A stretch of 64,000 nt of DNA from Chloracidobacterium sp. CP2_5A (GTDB lineage: Bacteria > Acidobacteriota > Blastocatellia > Chloracidobacteriales > Chloracidobacteriaceae). This document shows positions 7,962 through 17,803 of the stretch, piece by piece. The DNA is taken from the NCBI GenBank assembly GCA_002254845.1, contig NKPT01000012.1:1-64000 (forward strand), written 5' to 3'. The position numbers were made by a program, and so were the translations under genes. The notes under the pieces were generated by a model that did no database searches, was not told where the DNA came from, and saw only the letters and a list, made by a program, of their open reading frames with translations. How positions within the stretch are numbered: position 1 is the stretch's first letter; each line of letters begins with the position of its first letter.

Positions 7962-10049
7962 TCACGCCAGTTGGGCGCGGAGCACATCCGGCGAGGTTGT
8001 CGGCGTTTGACAGGCGAAGCCTTGGCAAACATAGGCCGTTGGCTGTCCGCCCTGCATGCCCCGCCGCGCCGTCAGCGGAACGCGCCGCTCGTGGTCGGCG
8101 TCGCGTGGATCGACGAGCGCCACCACGCAATGCGGGCGGAAGGTTTCTTGGACCACCCGACGTAACGCCTGCGTCTCCGGCGCCGCCGGCGGCCCAACGA
8201 TGACCACTCCCTTCGCGTTGGCGAGATAAAAGTCAAGCGCGCACAGCAGCTGTCCAAACCCTGAAGGCATCTTGGCCAGCGAGCTGGAAAGCGATTGCAA
8301 GACGCTTTCCGCGCGCGCGCGATAGCGCGATTCTCCTGTCAGCAGCGCGAGGCGCAGCAGCACGTCAACCGCCACCGAGTTACCCGATGGGGTGGCGTTG
8401 TCGAAAACATCCCTGACCCGCGTGATGAGCTGCTCGTGCCGGTCGCTAGTGAAGAAGAACGCCCCGCCCTGCGGATCATCGAACTGCGCCAGCAGGGCGT
8501 CGGTCAGCTCGCGCGCCGCGACGAAGTGCTGAGCGCGACCGGTCGCCTCATAGAGCGCGAGCAGCCCCTCGGCATAGCAGGCGTAGTCTTCCAAGTAGCC
8601 AGGAAACTTATTCTGCCCGTCCTTGCGCGACCGATAGAGGATGCCGTCGCAGCGCATCGCTCCCAAAACGAATTCGGCGTTGCGCTCGGCGACGGCGCGG
8701 TAGTCATCGCGTCCGAGGACGGCGGCGGCGCGCGCAAAAGCGTAGAGCATCAGCCCGTTCCAGGCGGCGAGGCGCTTATCGTCGCGGCCCGGCTTGACGC
8801 GCCGCTCGCGCCCCTCAAAGAGGATTGGCTTGGCGCGCGCCAGCAGGCTTTCAAGACGCTCCGGCGCGATATCCTTGAGACGGGCGACGGTTTCAATCGA
8901 AAGCGGCGCGCTGAGAACGGATTTGCCCGTGCCCTCGAAATTGCCCTCGCTCGTGACATCGAAGTAACGGCAAACGATCTCCGCCTCGGCGCTGCCAAGC
9001 GGCTTGTCGAGCAAGGCGTGGATTTCGGCCGGCGTCCAGACGAAAAACTTGCCCTCCTCGCCTTCGCTATCGGCGTCCTGCGTGGCATAGAAGCCGCCGT
9101 CCGGCGCGGTCATCTCGCGGATGACGTAATCGAGCGTTTCCTCAACCACCTGTCGGTAGCGCGGCTTGCCGGTCGCCTGCCAGGCTTCGAGGTACGCGCG
9201 CGCCAGCAAGGCGTTGTCATACAGCATCTTCTCAAAGTGCGGCACCAGCCAGTGGGCATCCGTCGAGTAGCGGTGAAAGCCGCCGCCCAAGTGGTCATAC
9301 ATTCCGCCGCTCGCCATTTTGTCTAGCGAAAGCTCGACCATCTCAATCGCATGCAGCTCTCCGGTCGCCCGCCAGTAGCGGAGCAAGAACGCAAGGGCCA
9401 TCGAGTTGGGGAACTTCGGCGCGCCGCCGAAGCCGCCGTGGACGTGGTCAAACCGCGCGGATAGGCGGCGGTAGGCGTCATCCAGAATTTGCGCTGACAG
9501 CTCGCCCGCGCCGGGGAGCGGCTCGGGCAGGCGGCGCAGCTCAGTCGTGATTTCCTCGACGCTCTGCCGCAGCTCGGCGCGGCGCTGGCGGTAGGCGTCC
9601 GCTACGGAACGCAAAATGCGCGGGAAGCCCGGCATGCGCCCGCGATCTTCCGGGGGAAAGTACGTGCCGCCATAAAACGGCTCGCCATCCGGCGTCAGAA
9701 ACACGGTGAGCGGCCAGCCGCCGCGTCCGGTCATGAGCTGGACAGCGTTCATGTAGATGGCGTCCAGGTCGGGGCGCTCCTCGCGATCCACCTTAATGTT
9801 GATGAAAAGCTCATTCATGAGCGCCGCGATTTCCGGGCTTTCAAAGCACTCGCGCTCCATCACGTGACACCAGTGGCAGGCCGAGTAGCCAATGCTGAGC
9901 AAAATCGGCTTGTCTTCCGACTTGGCGCGCGCTAGGGCTTCCGCGCCCCAGGGGTACCAGTCCACTGGATTGTGCGCATGCTGCAGCAGGTACGGGCTAG
10001 TTTCGCTGATGAGCCGATTGATGAACTGCGGGCTGGGTTGAGCGGACAT
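7962..10049 (-). CDS. Thioredoxin domain-containing protein, YyaL/SPATA20 (DUF255) family
   Basis: From the ATG at 10049 (preceded by AAAGGA) the product has 695 residues. The N-terminal thioredoxin-like DUF255 domain (about 1-165) contains NPVDWYPWG, the SACHWCHVM motif with two cysteines, DREERPDLD and [13 protein letters not shown]. The rest is an alpha/alpha-barrel of the glycosidase type ([44 protein letters not shown]). The family is widespread, but its biochemical role is not settled; nucleoside phosphorylase- or isomerase-like and redox roles have been suggested. It follows ubiB in the same direction. Confidence 0.9.
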   Translation of the reverse strand: MSAQPSPQFINRLISETSPYLLQHAHNPVDWYPWGAEALARAKSEDKPILLSIGYSACHWCHVMERECFESPEIAALMNELFINIKVDREERPDLDAIYMNAVQLMTGRGGWPLTVFLTPDGEPFYGGTYFPPEDRGRMPGFPRILRSVADAYRQRRAELRQSVEEITTELRRLPEPLPGAGELSAQILDDAYRRLSARFDHVHGGFGGAPKFPNSMALAFLLRYWRATGELHAIEMVELSLDKMASGGMYDHLGGGFHRYSTDAHWLVPHFEKMLYDNALLARAYLEAWQATGKPRYRQVVEETLDYVIREMTAPDGGFYATQDADSEGEEGKFFVWTPAEIHALLDKPLGSAEAEIVCRYFDVTSEGNFEGTGKSVLSAPLSIETVARLKDIAPERLESLLARAKPILFEGRERRVKPGRDDKRLAAWNGLMLYAFARAAAVLGRDDYRAVAERNAEFVLGAMRCDGILYRSRKDGQNKFPGYLEDYACYAEGLLALYEATGRAQHFVAARELTDALLAQFDDPQGGAFFFTSDRHEQLITRVRDVFDNATPSGNSVAVDVLLRLALLTGESRYRARAESVLQSLSSSLAKMPSGFGQLLCALDFYLANAKGVVIVGPPAAPETQALRRVVQETFRPHCVVALVDPRDADHERRVPLTARRGMQGGQPTAYVCQGFACQTPTTSPDVLRAQLA

Positions 10050-10228
10050 TAAGCAAGATTCCTTTACAAACAAATGGTCAATTCAACCTAAGCTTTACTG
10101 ATGACCGTCGTCCATTGGCTGTACCGGAACGGACGCTTGGTTGCGGCGCCGATCGTTGACGGAAGCGAAGCGGGACGGGACGGCGGCCGGCGCGGCCGGA
10201 AGGCGGCCGATGCGAGGCGCCGGATTGG

Positions 10229-11851
10229 TCAGCCGGAAACCGCCGCGTCGGGCGACGGGTCGGAGACGGCCGGCAGGGACGCTGGTTGGCGCTTGACGTA
10301 GGTCCGATAGGCAAGCCGCGCCACATTCCAAATTTTTTCCCACCCGACCTTGACCTCTTCGCCGCGCAGCAGCTTGCCGATGACTTGATCGCGCACGTGG
10401 GCCGTTGCGCGCTTGAGCAGGAATTCCTTGGCGTAGGGGCGAGCGACATCGAAAAGATGGAACTGGGGGCTGAGGCTCTGCCCCATGCCTTCCAGCGTCA
10501 TGAGCGCGCGCGCCACGAACGTAAAGCTTGCCGGAATGCGAAACGGATAGTTGTAAAGCGTGCTGGAGACGGTCGCGTTAAGTTCGGAAAACGTCAGCTG
10601 CGAGAGCTTTTTCCCTTTGTACTGCGCCAAAATGCCTTCCGCCGCTTCCCGAAAGGCCGCTGGGTCGTAGCCCGGCTGCAGAAAGCCAAGCGCGATGGCG
10701 TCGCCGACCAACCCCATCAAATCGCGATCCGTAATGTGGAAGAACGCGTCGAGCAGGCCCAGGCGCATGTCGTCTGTGATGCGCCCGACCATGCCGAAGT
10801 CAAAAAACGCCAGTCGACCGTCCGCCATGATGCGCAGGTTGCCCGGATGCGGGTCGGCATGGAAGAACCCGTCATCGAGCAGTTGCTTGAGGTAAGCCCG
10901 AACCAGCAGCGTCATTTTCTGCATCGGGTCAAAGCCGGCGGCGCGCAGCCGTTCAGCGTCCGTTGGCTTGACCCCGGCGATGTATTCCATCGTAATGACG
11001 CGCCGGCTGGAGAGCTCAGGGTAGAGGCGCGGGAGATAAATTTCCTGCTGCCAGCCGGCGAAGTTGCGCCGAAACTGCGCGGCGTTTTCCATCTCGCGCT
11101 CGTAATCCATTTCTTCCTGCAGCATCGCCTCAAACTCCGCGACAATGCCGCTCCAGTCCGCGCCCTTGACGCCGGCCAGCCAGCGTGGGCGGCGCTCTAG
11201 ATAGGTCGCGATGACGCGCAGGATTTGAAAGTCGAGCCGGACGATTTCTTCCAGGTTGGGCCGCTGAATTTTGACGACGACTTCCGTCCCGTCGGGTAGC
11301 TGGGCGCGGTGCACTTGCCCGAGGCTGGCTGCCGCCAGCGGGCGCGGCTCGATTCGCTGAAAGAGCGCCTGCGGCGGCTGTCCCAGCGCTTCCGTGATGC
11401 GCTGCCACGCCGCTTCAGTCGGGAAAGGCGGCACGGCGTCCTGCAGGGCGGTCAGGGCTTGCACATAGGCGAGCGGCAGCAAATCCGTTCGCGTGGAAAG
11501 CATTTGGCCAATCTTGATAAAGGTCGGCCCAAGCTTGATGAAAGCGGCGCAGAGGCGCTCCGCTTGTCGGGCGTGAAACGATTCCGCCGTCGCCGCGCTC
11601 GCTTTAGAGCCCGGCCGGAGCCATCGAAGCCGCTGCCCGCCCTTGCCGGACGTCTCCAGCGACCGCAGAAGGTGCGGCAGGGCGAGCCGCAGGCCGAGCC
11701 ACAGGATGCGGAGCAGTCGCGCGCGCGCGCGCCAATCAAGCTGGCGGATCGCCGCCCAAAAAAAGCGAAGCGCGCTTGGCGCCGGCCGATTCGCGGGCGG
11801 CGGCGCGAATGAGGGCGCGCTAGAGGGCGGCATCCGGGGCGGCTCGGTCAT
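10229..11851 (-). CDS. ubiB: ABC1/UbiB-family atypical kinase
   Basis: This 540-residue protein carries the UbiB/ADCK landmarks: KLGPTFIKIGQMLSTRTDLLP (the KxGQ motif), the Ala-rich loop AAASLGQVHRAQLPDG, VVVKIQRP, a Glu-rich region, HADPHPGN and DFGMVG. Such proteins support ubiquinone or other isoprenoid quinone synthesis and lipid homeostasis at the membrane. In a phototroph they may serve menaquinone or plastoquinone-like pools, which is inference. The C-terminus has hydrophobic stretches. It begins with a Pro/Ala-rich 25-residue tail. The upstream 117 bases to the TlpA-like gene hold no obvious gene or strong promoter. Confidence 0.88.
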   Translation of the reverse strand: MTEPPRMPPSSAPSFAPPPANRPAPSALRFFWAAIRQLDWRARARLLRILWLGLRLALPHLLRSLETSGKGGQRLRWLRPGSKASAATAESFHARQAERLCAAFIKLGPTFIKIGQMLSTRTDLLPLAYVQALTALQDAVPPFPTEAAWQRITEALGQPPQALFQRIEPRPLAAASLGQVHRAQLPDGTEVVVKIQRPNLEEIVRLDFQILRVIATYLERRPRWLAGVKGADWSGIVAEFEAMLQEEMDYEREMENAAQFRRNFAGWQQEIYLPRLYPELSSRRVITMEYIAGVKPTDAERLRAAGFDPMQKMTLLVRAYLKQLLDDGFFHADPHPGNLRIMADGRLAFFDFGMVGRITDDMRLGLLDAFFHITDRDLMGLVGDAIALGFLQPGYDPAAFREAAEGILAQYKGKKLSQLTFSELNATVSSTLYNYPFRIPASFTFVARALMTLEGMGQSLSPQFHLFDVARPYAKEFLLKRATAHVRDQVIGKLLRGEEVKVGWEKIWNVARLAYRTYVKRQPASLPAVSDPSPDAAVSG

Positions 11852-11968
11852 GAAGTAAAGTTTCTTGGGGGACGGGAGGGTGGCCGTGGCTCGCGGCGGC
11901 GCGCGGGTTGAATCTGGCGAGCGCGTCCCGCCGCGTCAAGTCTCGGTCGCGCCGGCATCGGGCGTCGT

Positions 11969-12595
11969 TCAATCGGCTTGCGCGGCGCGGAGCAGGTCGG
12001 GGCGGATCTGCTCGGTCAGCGATGTCGCGGGGTCAAGCCCCTCGCGGATGAGCGCCACAGTGCCGTCCTTGCGCAGCAGAACGAAGCTCGGCAGGATCGA
12101 TAGGTTAAGCCGCCGGAAAAGCAACGACCCGCGCGGATCGCGCGCCAGGAGGTGCGAAAAGTGAAGTTGGTCGCGCCAAGCCTTCAGCTCGGCGTCGCTG
12201 ATGAAATCGCGGTCGCGCGGCTGGTCCCCGTTGGTGAGCACAAGACACAGGGTCACGCGCGGATGGCTGTCGGCGATGTCATTCATCTGTCGCAGCAGCG
12301 GGCGAATGAGCGGAAAGTCGCGCGCCGCGAAACATAGCAAAACCGTCTTGCCGCGCAGCTTTTCGGCATCCAGCGGCGCGCCGTCCGGAGTCGGCAGCAA
12401 AAACTCGACCGGGTCGCCCTGCTTCTGAACTTTCTGAACCACGGTTGGGCTTTTCTCTTGCGCGAAGCCCCAGGGATAGCGCCCTGGTCCCGCCAGCGTT
12501 GCTAGCGTCAAAAGCGTTGCTAGCGTCAAAAGCGTTGCTAGCGTCAAAAGCGGGCGGGCGGGCTTTCGCTGAATAAGCGACAGAGGAAAACTCAT
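11969..12595 (-). CDS. TlpA-like thioredoxin-fold protein lacking the CxxC motif
   Basis: The 208-residue protein has an N-terminal signal segment made of repeated TLATLL units (encoded by an 18-bp tandem repeat) and a mature domain of TlpA/AhpC type: PVEFLLPTPDG, EKLRGKTVLLCFAARDFPLIRPLL and LSILPSFVLLRKDG with the cis-proline-like LPSF. Where WCxxC would be expected it reads FAARDFPL, so there is no redox CxxC. A redox-silent chaperone or adaptor role in the periplasm is possible. The start at 12595 has GGAAGAGA upstream. It heads the minus-strand run that continues with ubiB and is divergent from rseP. Confidence 0.7.
   Translation of the reverse strand: MSFPLSLIQRKPARPLLTLATLLTLATLLTLATLAGPGRYPWGFAQEKSPTVVQKVQKQGDPVEFLLPTPDGAPLDAEKLRGKTVLLCFAARDFPLIRPLLRQMNDIADSHPRVTLCLVLTNGDQPRDRDFISDAELKAWRDQLHFSHLLARDPRGSLLFRRLNLSILPSFVLLRKDGTVALIREGLDPATSLTEQIRPDLLRAAQAD
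12495..12548. repeat. 18-bp tandem repeat, three exact copies, in coding DNA
   Basis: Three identical units AGCGTTGCTAGCGTCAAA lie at 12495-12512, 12513-12530 and 12531-12548. Because 18 is a multiple of three, they add six residues each (TLATLL-type) to the hydrophobic core of the signal segment of the thioredoxin-fold protein without breaking the frame. Copy number could vary by slippage. Confidence 0.95.
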
Positions 12596-12847
12596 GCGAT
12601 TCTCTTCCGGCGGCGTCCGCCATCCGCGGGGATGCCCGCCGGCCCGGAAAGGTTGCGTTTAGGGGAGCTCGGGACGTGACCGCCGCGCCCAAATCTCTAG
12701 CGAAAAGGGCGGTCGGCGGCAAGCTCGCCACGGCCGAGACCGGCCAACGGGCAAGGCGTTTGGGGAAATACCAAGCCGCTATGTTACATTGATGAGCATC
12801 CTGCAAGCGCACGTCCTGCAAGCGGCACGGAGGTTCACAAGCTTTTT

Positions 12848-14314
12848 ATGATCACAGCGATTGCGGCGCTCTGGTTTGGCGCGGGCTTCCTGACGAGCGA
12901 GACGCTCGTGATGTTGGCGGCCTTTCTCATCGTTCTCGGAACGACGGTGGTTATCCACGAGTTTGGGCACTTCGCCGCGGCCAAGTGGCTGGGCATGAAG
13001 GTCGAGATTTTCTCCGTCGGCTTTGGGAAGCGCCTGGTTGGCTTCAAGTGGAAGGAAACCGACTATCGGCTGTCGCTGTTGCCGCTTGGCGGGTATGTCA
13101 AAATCACGGGCATGGATCCGGAGGAGGAAGCCGCCCAACAACGACATCCGGATGCCTATCTGATGCGTCCCAAGTGGCATCAGTTTTTGGTGCTCGTCGC
13201 CGGGCCGGCGATGAACATCGCGCTAGCGCTGGCAATTCCGTTCGTCATTGGGTTGTTTTTCTTCAGGGCGCCGGCCTACTTGAGCCAGCCGGCCGTGGTT
13301 GGCGCCGTGCCGCTTGGCTCGTCGGCCGCGGAAGCCGGCATCCAGCCGGGCGACCGCATTGTCAAGTTCGCCGGCATTGAGTCGCCAACCTGGAGCAAGG
13401 TGCGCGACTACACAGCCATCAACGATGGCAAGCCGGTTCCCGTCACGATTGAGCGCGCCGGGCAGCGGCTTGACCTGACCATCGTGCCGAAGACGCGGCA
13501 GCAGGCGGGCAATACGGTGGGCGACGCGGGATTGCTGCCGAGCGACATTCCGACAGCGCAGCCGGTCATCGTGGCCGTGCAGCCCGGCTCTCCGGCAGCG
13601 CAAGCCGGGCTACAGCCGCAGGACAAGCTCCTGGCGTTTGATGGTCGCCCGATTCCCAATTTCGACTGGTTCAAGCAGTCGCTTCAGGCGTATGAGAATC
13701 GCCAAGTGTCGCTGACGGTCGAGCGTCAGGGGCAGACGCTTGACCTTTCGCTGACGCCCAAGCGCATCGAGGGCGAGATTCGCATCGGATTCGTGCCCGC
13801 GCCGCCGCCGCCGCTGCCGCTGACCAAGGAGCGAAAGTCCCTGATGGGCGCCGCGCAGCATGCCATCAACGAGAACATTCGCTTTATCGCGCTGACCGTG
13901 GAAGCGTTTCGGCAGATTTTTCGGGGCGAGCGAAAAGTGGCCGATGTGGTTTCCGGCCCCATCGGCATCGCCAAGGCTTCGGGCGACGCCGTCAAGTTCG
14001 GCGGGCTGGAAGGGCTGTTTTTCATTATGGGACTGCTCAGCCTCAACCTGGGAATTTTCAACCTGTTGCCTATTCCGGTGCTGGACGGCGGACACATTTT
14101 TCTGCTGGCGCTCGACGCCATGGCCGGCTGGGTTGGCTGGCGACTCACCGACGACGTCAAGAGCCGCTTCAACCAGGCGGGCTTTGCCATGCTGATGCTG
14201 CTGATGGCGTTTGTCATGTTCAATGATGTCACGCGGTTCTGGTGGAAAGCGGGGGCTTCCGAGCCGCCCCCCCCGCCGCCGACCGTCGAGAAGCCAGCGT
14301 CGCCTGCGCGCTGA
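12848..14314 (+). CDS. rseP: Site-2 intramembrane zinc metalloprotease RseP/MmpA
   Basis: The 488-residue protein has HEFGH (residues 37-41) as zinc site in the first membrane segment and PIPVLDGGH near residue 410 as the second active-site element. Two PDZ-like domains lie between (around AVPLGSSAAEAGIQPGDRI and VQPGSPAAQAGLQPQDKL). It should cleave membrane-bound anti-sigma or regulatory proteins. The C-terminal Pro-rich tail is short. GGAGG at 12831-12835 lies about 12 bases before the ATG, a little far. It stands where dnaA often precedes rpmH in other genomes. Confidence 0.93.
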   Translation: MITAIAALWFGAGFLTSETLVMLAAFLIVLGTTVVIHEFGHFAAAKWLGMKVEIFSVGFGKRLVGFKWKETDYRLSLLPLGGYVKITGMDPEEEAAQQRHPDAYLMRPKWHQFLVLVAGPAMNIALALAIPFVIGLFFFRAPAYLSQPAVVGAVPLGSSAAEAGIQPGDRIVKFAGIESPTWSKVRDYTAINDGKPVPVTIERAGQRLDLTIVPKTRQQAGNTVGDAGLLPSDIPTAQPVIVAVQPGSPAAQAGLQPQDKLLAFDGRPIPNFDWFKQSLQAYENRQVSLTVERQGQTLDLSLTPKRIEGEIRIGFVPAPPPPLPLTKERKSLMGAAQHAINENIRFIALTVEAFRQIFRGERKVADVVSGPIGIAKASGDAVKFGGLEGLFFIMGLLSLNLGIFNLLPIPVLDGGHIFLLALDAMAGWVGWRLTDDVKSRFNQAGFAMLMLLMAFVMFNDVTRFWWKAGASEPPPPPPTVEKPASPAR

Positions 14315-14473
14315 AGAGGCCGGCGCGTTCCAGGGGGCTGAAAGCTCATCGCTCGTTCAGGGCGACGGCTTGACGCTCGGCGGCTGAAGCGGCTACCCTT
14401 ACCGACTTTCGTTGTCGAATGTCCGAGCGGCGCGCGGCAATAGCGGCATCTTCATAGAGAGGAAGTCATCGGG

Positions 14474-14623
14474 ATGAAGCGCACATATCAGCCGAATAAT
14501 CGTAAGCGGGCCAAGACGCACGGCTTCCGCGAGCGCATGAAAACCAAGAGCGGGCGCAATGTGCTCAAGCGTCGCCGAGCCAAGGGGCGCAAGCGCTTAA
14601 CGGTAAAGCACTACGGCTTCTGA
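14474..14623 (+). CDS. rpmH: 50S ribosomal protein L34
   Basis: This 49-residue, very basic protein starts [18 protein letters not shown] and ends LTVKHYGF, unmistakably L34, a large-subunit ribosomal protein. The typical KRTYQPS/N start and the [16 protein letters not shown] stretch are intact. GAGAGGAAG precedes the ATG. It is followed after seven bases by rnpA, the conserved order. The 159 bases between rseP and this gene show no cluster of DnaA boxes. Confidence 0.97.
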   Translation: MKRTYQPNNRKRAKTHGFRERMKTKSGRNVLKRRRAKGRKRLTVKHYGF

Positions 14624-14630
14624 CGCGCCG

Positions 14631-15068
14631 ATGGTGCCGGAGCGGGCTGATGCCGACTTGACCGGCGCCGAGCGTCTCGTCCCCGCTCGCGCCTCCTGTC
14701 GTTTCACAAAGCGCGAGCGGTTGCTGACATCCCGCGAGTTTCAGCGCGTCTATCGTCATGGAAGGCAGTTGCATTCATCGCTTTTCACCGTTTTTGTCGC
14801 GCCCAATCGGCTTGGGCGGACACGCCTTGGCGTGACAACCAGTCGCAAGCTGTCAAAGTCGGCGGTTGAGCGGAATCGTTGCCGGCGGCGCGTCCGCGAA
14901 GCTTTTCGCCGGCAACGAGCGTCGCTGCCGGTTGGCTGGGATATGGTTGTGAACGTTAAATTTCAAATGATCGCGGCGCCCCACGCGCTGCTTGAAAAGG
15001 AGTTCGCCCGCTTGATGGGGAAACTTTCCACGCTGGCGGCTAGCCCCGCGCCTCCGCCGGCGGATTGA
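14631..15068 (+). CDS. rnpA: Ribonuclease P protein component
   Basis: The 145-residue basic protein has the RnpA signature VERNRCRRRVREAFR (about 84-98), preceded by FTKRERLLTSREFQRVYRHG and LGVTTSRKLSKSA. It binds RNase P RNA and helps mature tRNA 5' ends. The N-terminal ~24 residues extend beyond the usual family start, so translation may begin later, although no strong alternative is visible. It sits between rpmH and yidD in the standard cluster. Confidence 0.93.
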   Translation: MVPERADADLTGAERLVPARASCRFTKRERLLTSREFQRVYRHGRQLHSSLFTVFVAPNRLGRTRLGVTTSRKLSKSAVERNRCRRRVREAFRRQRASLPVGWDMVVNVKFQMIAAPHALLEKEFARLMGKLSTLAASPAPPPAD

Positions 15069-15075
15069 CTGCGCG

Positions 15076-15336
15076 ATGTTGAAGCAAGCGGCCCTGTCGG
15101 CGATTCGCGCCTACCAGCTCTTGATTGCTCCGCTTATGCCGCCGGTTTGTCGGTTTCAGCCGACCTGTTCCCATTACGCGGCTGAGGCGATCGCTCGGTA
15201 TGGCGTGGCGCGCGGCGGGTGGCTGGGGCTGCGACGACTGGCGCGGTGCCAGCCCTTTTGTCCTGGCGGTTATGACCCGGTTCCCGACTTGACCACTCGG
15301 GACTGTTGCGCGCGAGCGGTCGCGCGCGAAAGGTAG
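15076..15336 (+). CDS. yidD: Membrane protein insertion efficiency factor YidD
   Basis: The 86-residue protein contains the family core IRAYQLLIAPLMP, CRFQPTCSHYAAEAI and GLRRLARCQPFCPGGYDPVP. YidD is a peripheral inner-membrane protein that aids YidC/Sec insertion. All conserved cysteines are present. It lies seven bases after rnpA and 13 before yidC. Confidence 0.93.
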   Translation: MLKQAALSAIRAYQLLIAPLMPPVCRFQPTCSHYAAEAIARYGVARGGWLGLRRLARCQPFCPGGYDPVPDLTTRDCCARAVARER

Positions 15337-15349
15337 CTCAGCGTCCTAA

Positions 15350-17260
15350 ATGATGGAGAAGTCTCGCGTCGCCCTCGCTTTCGCGCTCTCGCTGGCCGTG
15401 ATGCTGGTTTGGCAATACTTCTTTGCGCCGCCGCTCCCGCCGCCACGTGACCAGGCGGCATTGCCCGCCGCCACGCCATCGCCCGGCGACCCAGGCGGCG
15501 CGCCCGCGCCCGGCGATGGGCCGCCAGGCGGCTTGGCTGACGCGGTCTCGCCAGACGCGCCGCCGCGCGATATCACGGTTGAGACGCCGCTGTGGCGCGC
15601 GACCTTTTCCAATCGGGGCGGAGCGCTCACCCGCTTTGTGCTCAAGGCGCTGCCCAACGGGCGAGCGCTCCGCGCCGATGATGGCAAGTCGGAGCTGGAA
15701 GTGCTGACGACGACCGCCCGCCGCGGCGACGCGGATGCGCCGACCACGGAGCTTGGAGCGGCCTTCGAGCTGATCATTGCCGACCAGCCTCAACTCACGA
15801 CGCTGCTCAACGAGAGCCGCTACCAAGTCGAGGGCGTTACCGGCGACACGCTGTCCGTAGCCAATGGCGAGACGTTCAGCCTAACCTTCGCCTGGACGAA
15901 TGGCCGCGGGTACCGGGCCGTCAAGCGGTACGTCCTTCGCGGCGGGCGGTACGACTTCGACTTCATCGCTGATTTGACGAAGGACGGCGCTCCGCTGCCG
16001 TTCGCCTTTCGCGTCGGGCCGAACTTCGGCGACCAGGTCTTTGCCGAATACGATGGTTACACCCATACGCCGCCGCACGCGGTGACGGTCGTCGGCGGCA
16101 ACGCGACGTTCACGGCGTTTAGCTCGATTGAGGCCACGCCGCCGGGCGCGACTAAGCCAACCTATTTGGCGAAGCCCAATGCCGCGTGGTGCGCGCTCAC
16201 CGACCACTACTTCGCCTTTGCGGCCATCCCGCCCGCGCCGGGCGTCGTTCAGCTCAGCCGACAGGATGCCGTAACCCGCTTTCGGGGGCGCGAGGTCAAG
16301 CGCGAATATGCTTTTTTGGACGTTCCCACCGTGAGCGGCGCGGACAACATCATCTATATCGGCCCGAAAGATCGCGCCTATCTAGCGTCGGTCAGCCAGA
16401 TGCTCAAGGCTGAGCGGAACCTTGACGTGGACTTGCGCGAGCTGAACGACTATGGCTGGCTGGCCTTTCTCGTGCGCCCGCTCATTCCGGCGCTGGACTG
16501 GCTGCTGCGGTTTTTCTATGCGCAGACGCAAAACTATGGCTGGGCCATTGTTTTGCTGACCTTCGTAGTCAACATGCTGCTATTCCCGCTGCGCTGGAAA
16601 ACAGCGGTCTCGTTTCGCAAGGCAGCGGTTCATGCGCCGCGCCACAAGGAGCTGGCCGAGCGCCTGAAGCGGCTGCAAGAGCAAAAGGTCAAGATGGATG
16701 ACCCGCGCATGGTGGAGCTACAGCGCGAGCAGCTGCAGCTGATGAAGGAGAGCTTGCCAATCATGGGCTGTCTGCCGATGCTCTTGCAGTTGCCCATTTT
16801 CGTGGCGATCTATGTGTACCTTCAGCTTTCGGTTGATTTGCGGCAAGCGCCTTTCGTCGGCTGGCTGGCGGATCTGTCCGCGCCCGATCCGTGGCACGTC
16901 CTGCCGGTTGTCTTGTGCGTAACCCAAATCGGACAAAGCTATCTGATGCCTCAGCCGCCGGGGCCGGAAGACCCGGCGATAGCGATGCAGCGCAAAATCA
17001 TTGTCTGGGTGATGCCCATCGTCTTCGCCGCCCTCTTTTTCTGGAGCGCGCCCAGCGGCTTGGTCGTGTACTGGATGGCGGGCAACATCATTGGCATCAC
17101 CCAGCAACTCATCATCAACCGGATGCTCCCGCCGATCCCCGCCGCGACGGCTTCGGCCGGACCAGCGGCGGGCGACGATGCCGCCGCAACCGGGAAGGGT
17201 AAAAAGAAAAAGTTCAACCCGCGCTCGGCCGTGCCGGGCGAGCGGCCGTCAGCCGGATAG
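15350..17260 (+). CDS. yidC: Membrane protein insertase YidC
   Basis: The 636-residue protein has an N-terminal membrane anchor ([14 protein letters not shown]), a Pro/Ala-rich linker, and a large periplasmic beta domain (about 80-370: [24 protein letters not shown]). The conserved insertase core of five membrane segments follows ([70 protein letters not shown]). A Lys-rich tail (KGKKKKFNP) ends it. Length fits Gram-negative YidC. It works with Sec to place membrane proteins. Confidence 0.96.
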   Translation: MMEKSRVALAFALSLAVMLVWQYFFAPPLPPPRDQAALPAATPSPGDPGGAPAPGDGPPGGLADAVSPDAPPRDITVETPLWRATFSNRGGALTRFVLKALPNGRALRADDGKSELEVLTTTARRGDADAPTTELGAAFELIIADQPQLTTLLNESRYQVEGVTGDTLSVANGETFSLTFAWTNGRGYRAVKRYVLRGGRYDFDFIADLTKDGAPLPFAFRVGPNFGDQVFAEYDGYTHTPPHAVTVVGGNATFTAFSSIEATPPGATKPTYLAKPNAAWCALTDHYFAFAAIPPAPGVVQLSRQDAVTRFRGREVKREYAFLDVPTVSGADNIIYIGPKDRAYLASVSQMLKAERNLDVDLRELNDYGWLAFLVRPLIPALDWLLRFFYAQTQNYGWAIVLLTFVVNMLLFPLRWKTAVSFRKAAVHAPRHKELAERLKRLQEQKVKMDDPRMVELQREQLQLMKESLPIMGCLPMLLQLPIFVAIYVYLQLSVDLRQAPFVGWLADLSAPDPWHVLPVVLCVTQIGQSYLMPQPPGPEDPAIAMQRKIIVWVMPIVFAALFFWSAPSGLVVYWMAGNIIGITQQLIINRMLPPIPAATASAGPAAGDDAAATGKGKKKKFNPRSAVPGERPSAG

Positions 17261-17286
17261 CCGGCGGGCCTAATGACTTGTTTGTA

Positions 17287-17778
17287 ATGTCTGATGCGCT
17301 TTTTTCCGAGCTTACGCCAGTCCGCGATGACGATAACCTTGCTCTTGCGCTGAACGACTTCCTCGCCGGACTCATTCGGCACAGCGAATGGCGAATGGAC
17401 TTCACCCTAAGCGAGCAAGCCGGGGTGTGGCAGGTGAACTTCACCGGGGAGGACGCCGGCTTGCTGCTGGCCCGCGGGGCCGAGGTCCTCAACGCCCTTG
17501 AGCATTTGGTGGAGCGTCTTGTCGCTCGCCGCGAGCCGGGCCGCTGGTCCGTGCGCCTTGACGCCAATGGCTACCGCGCCAGTCGGGAGCGAGAGTTGGC
17601 GATGATGGCGCGGACAGCGGCCGAGCAGGTCAAAAAATACCGCCAGCCCTTCACTTTCAGCGCGCTGAACGCCGCCGAGCGGCGAGTCATTCACCTGACG
17701 CTTTCCGCCGATCCCGGCGTGCGGACGGAAAGCGTGGGCCAGGGCGATGACCGAAAAGTCATTGTCCACCCCCTATGA
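17287..17778 (+). CDS. khpB: KH/R3H domain RNA-binding protein KhpB (Jag/EloR)
   Basis: From the ATG at 17287 the product has 163 residues. A KH-type domain includes FTGEDAGLLLARGAEVLNALEHL, in which the usual GKxGxTL loop is changed to ARGAEVL. An R3H domain with AERRVIHLTLS and GVRTESVGQGDDRKVIVHP follows. Proteins of this family bind RNA and influence cell division and envelope growth. It follows yidC in the typical order. An in-frame TTG nine bases upstream is a possible alternative start. The N-terminal Jag domain is absent or very short. Confidence 0.87.
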   Translation: MSDALFSELTPVRDDDNLALALNDFLAGLIRHSEWRMDFTLSEQAGVWQVNFTGEDAGLLLARGAEVLNALEHLVERLVARREPGRWSVRLDANGYRASRERELAMMARTAAEQVKKYRQPFTFSALNAAERRVIHLTLSADPGVRTESVGQGDDRKVIVHPL

Positions 17779-17803
17779 GCGCGCTGAAACGGGAGAGGCT
17801 TCC

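Noticed and set aside
8295-9326. 343-codon plus-strand open frame
   Set aside because: Antisense of the YyaL-type gene; GC-rich DNA leaves long open frames on the opposite strand.
10286-11200. 304-codon plus-strand open frame
   Set aside because: Antisense of ubiB, which has all kinase-like motifs.
12279-12821. 180-codon minus-strand frame with repeated FDASNA units
   Set aside because: It is another reading frame of the 18-bp tandem repeat; the TlpA-fold frame has a signal peptide and family motifs.
12948-12956. DnaA-box-like TTATCCACG
   Set aside because: A single mismatched copy inside the rseP coding sequence, with no cluster nearby, is not an origin.
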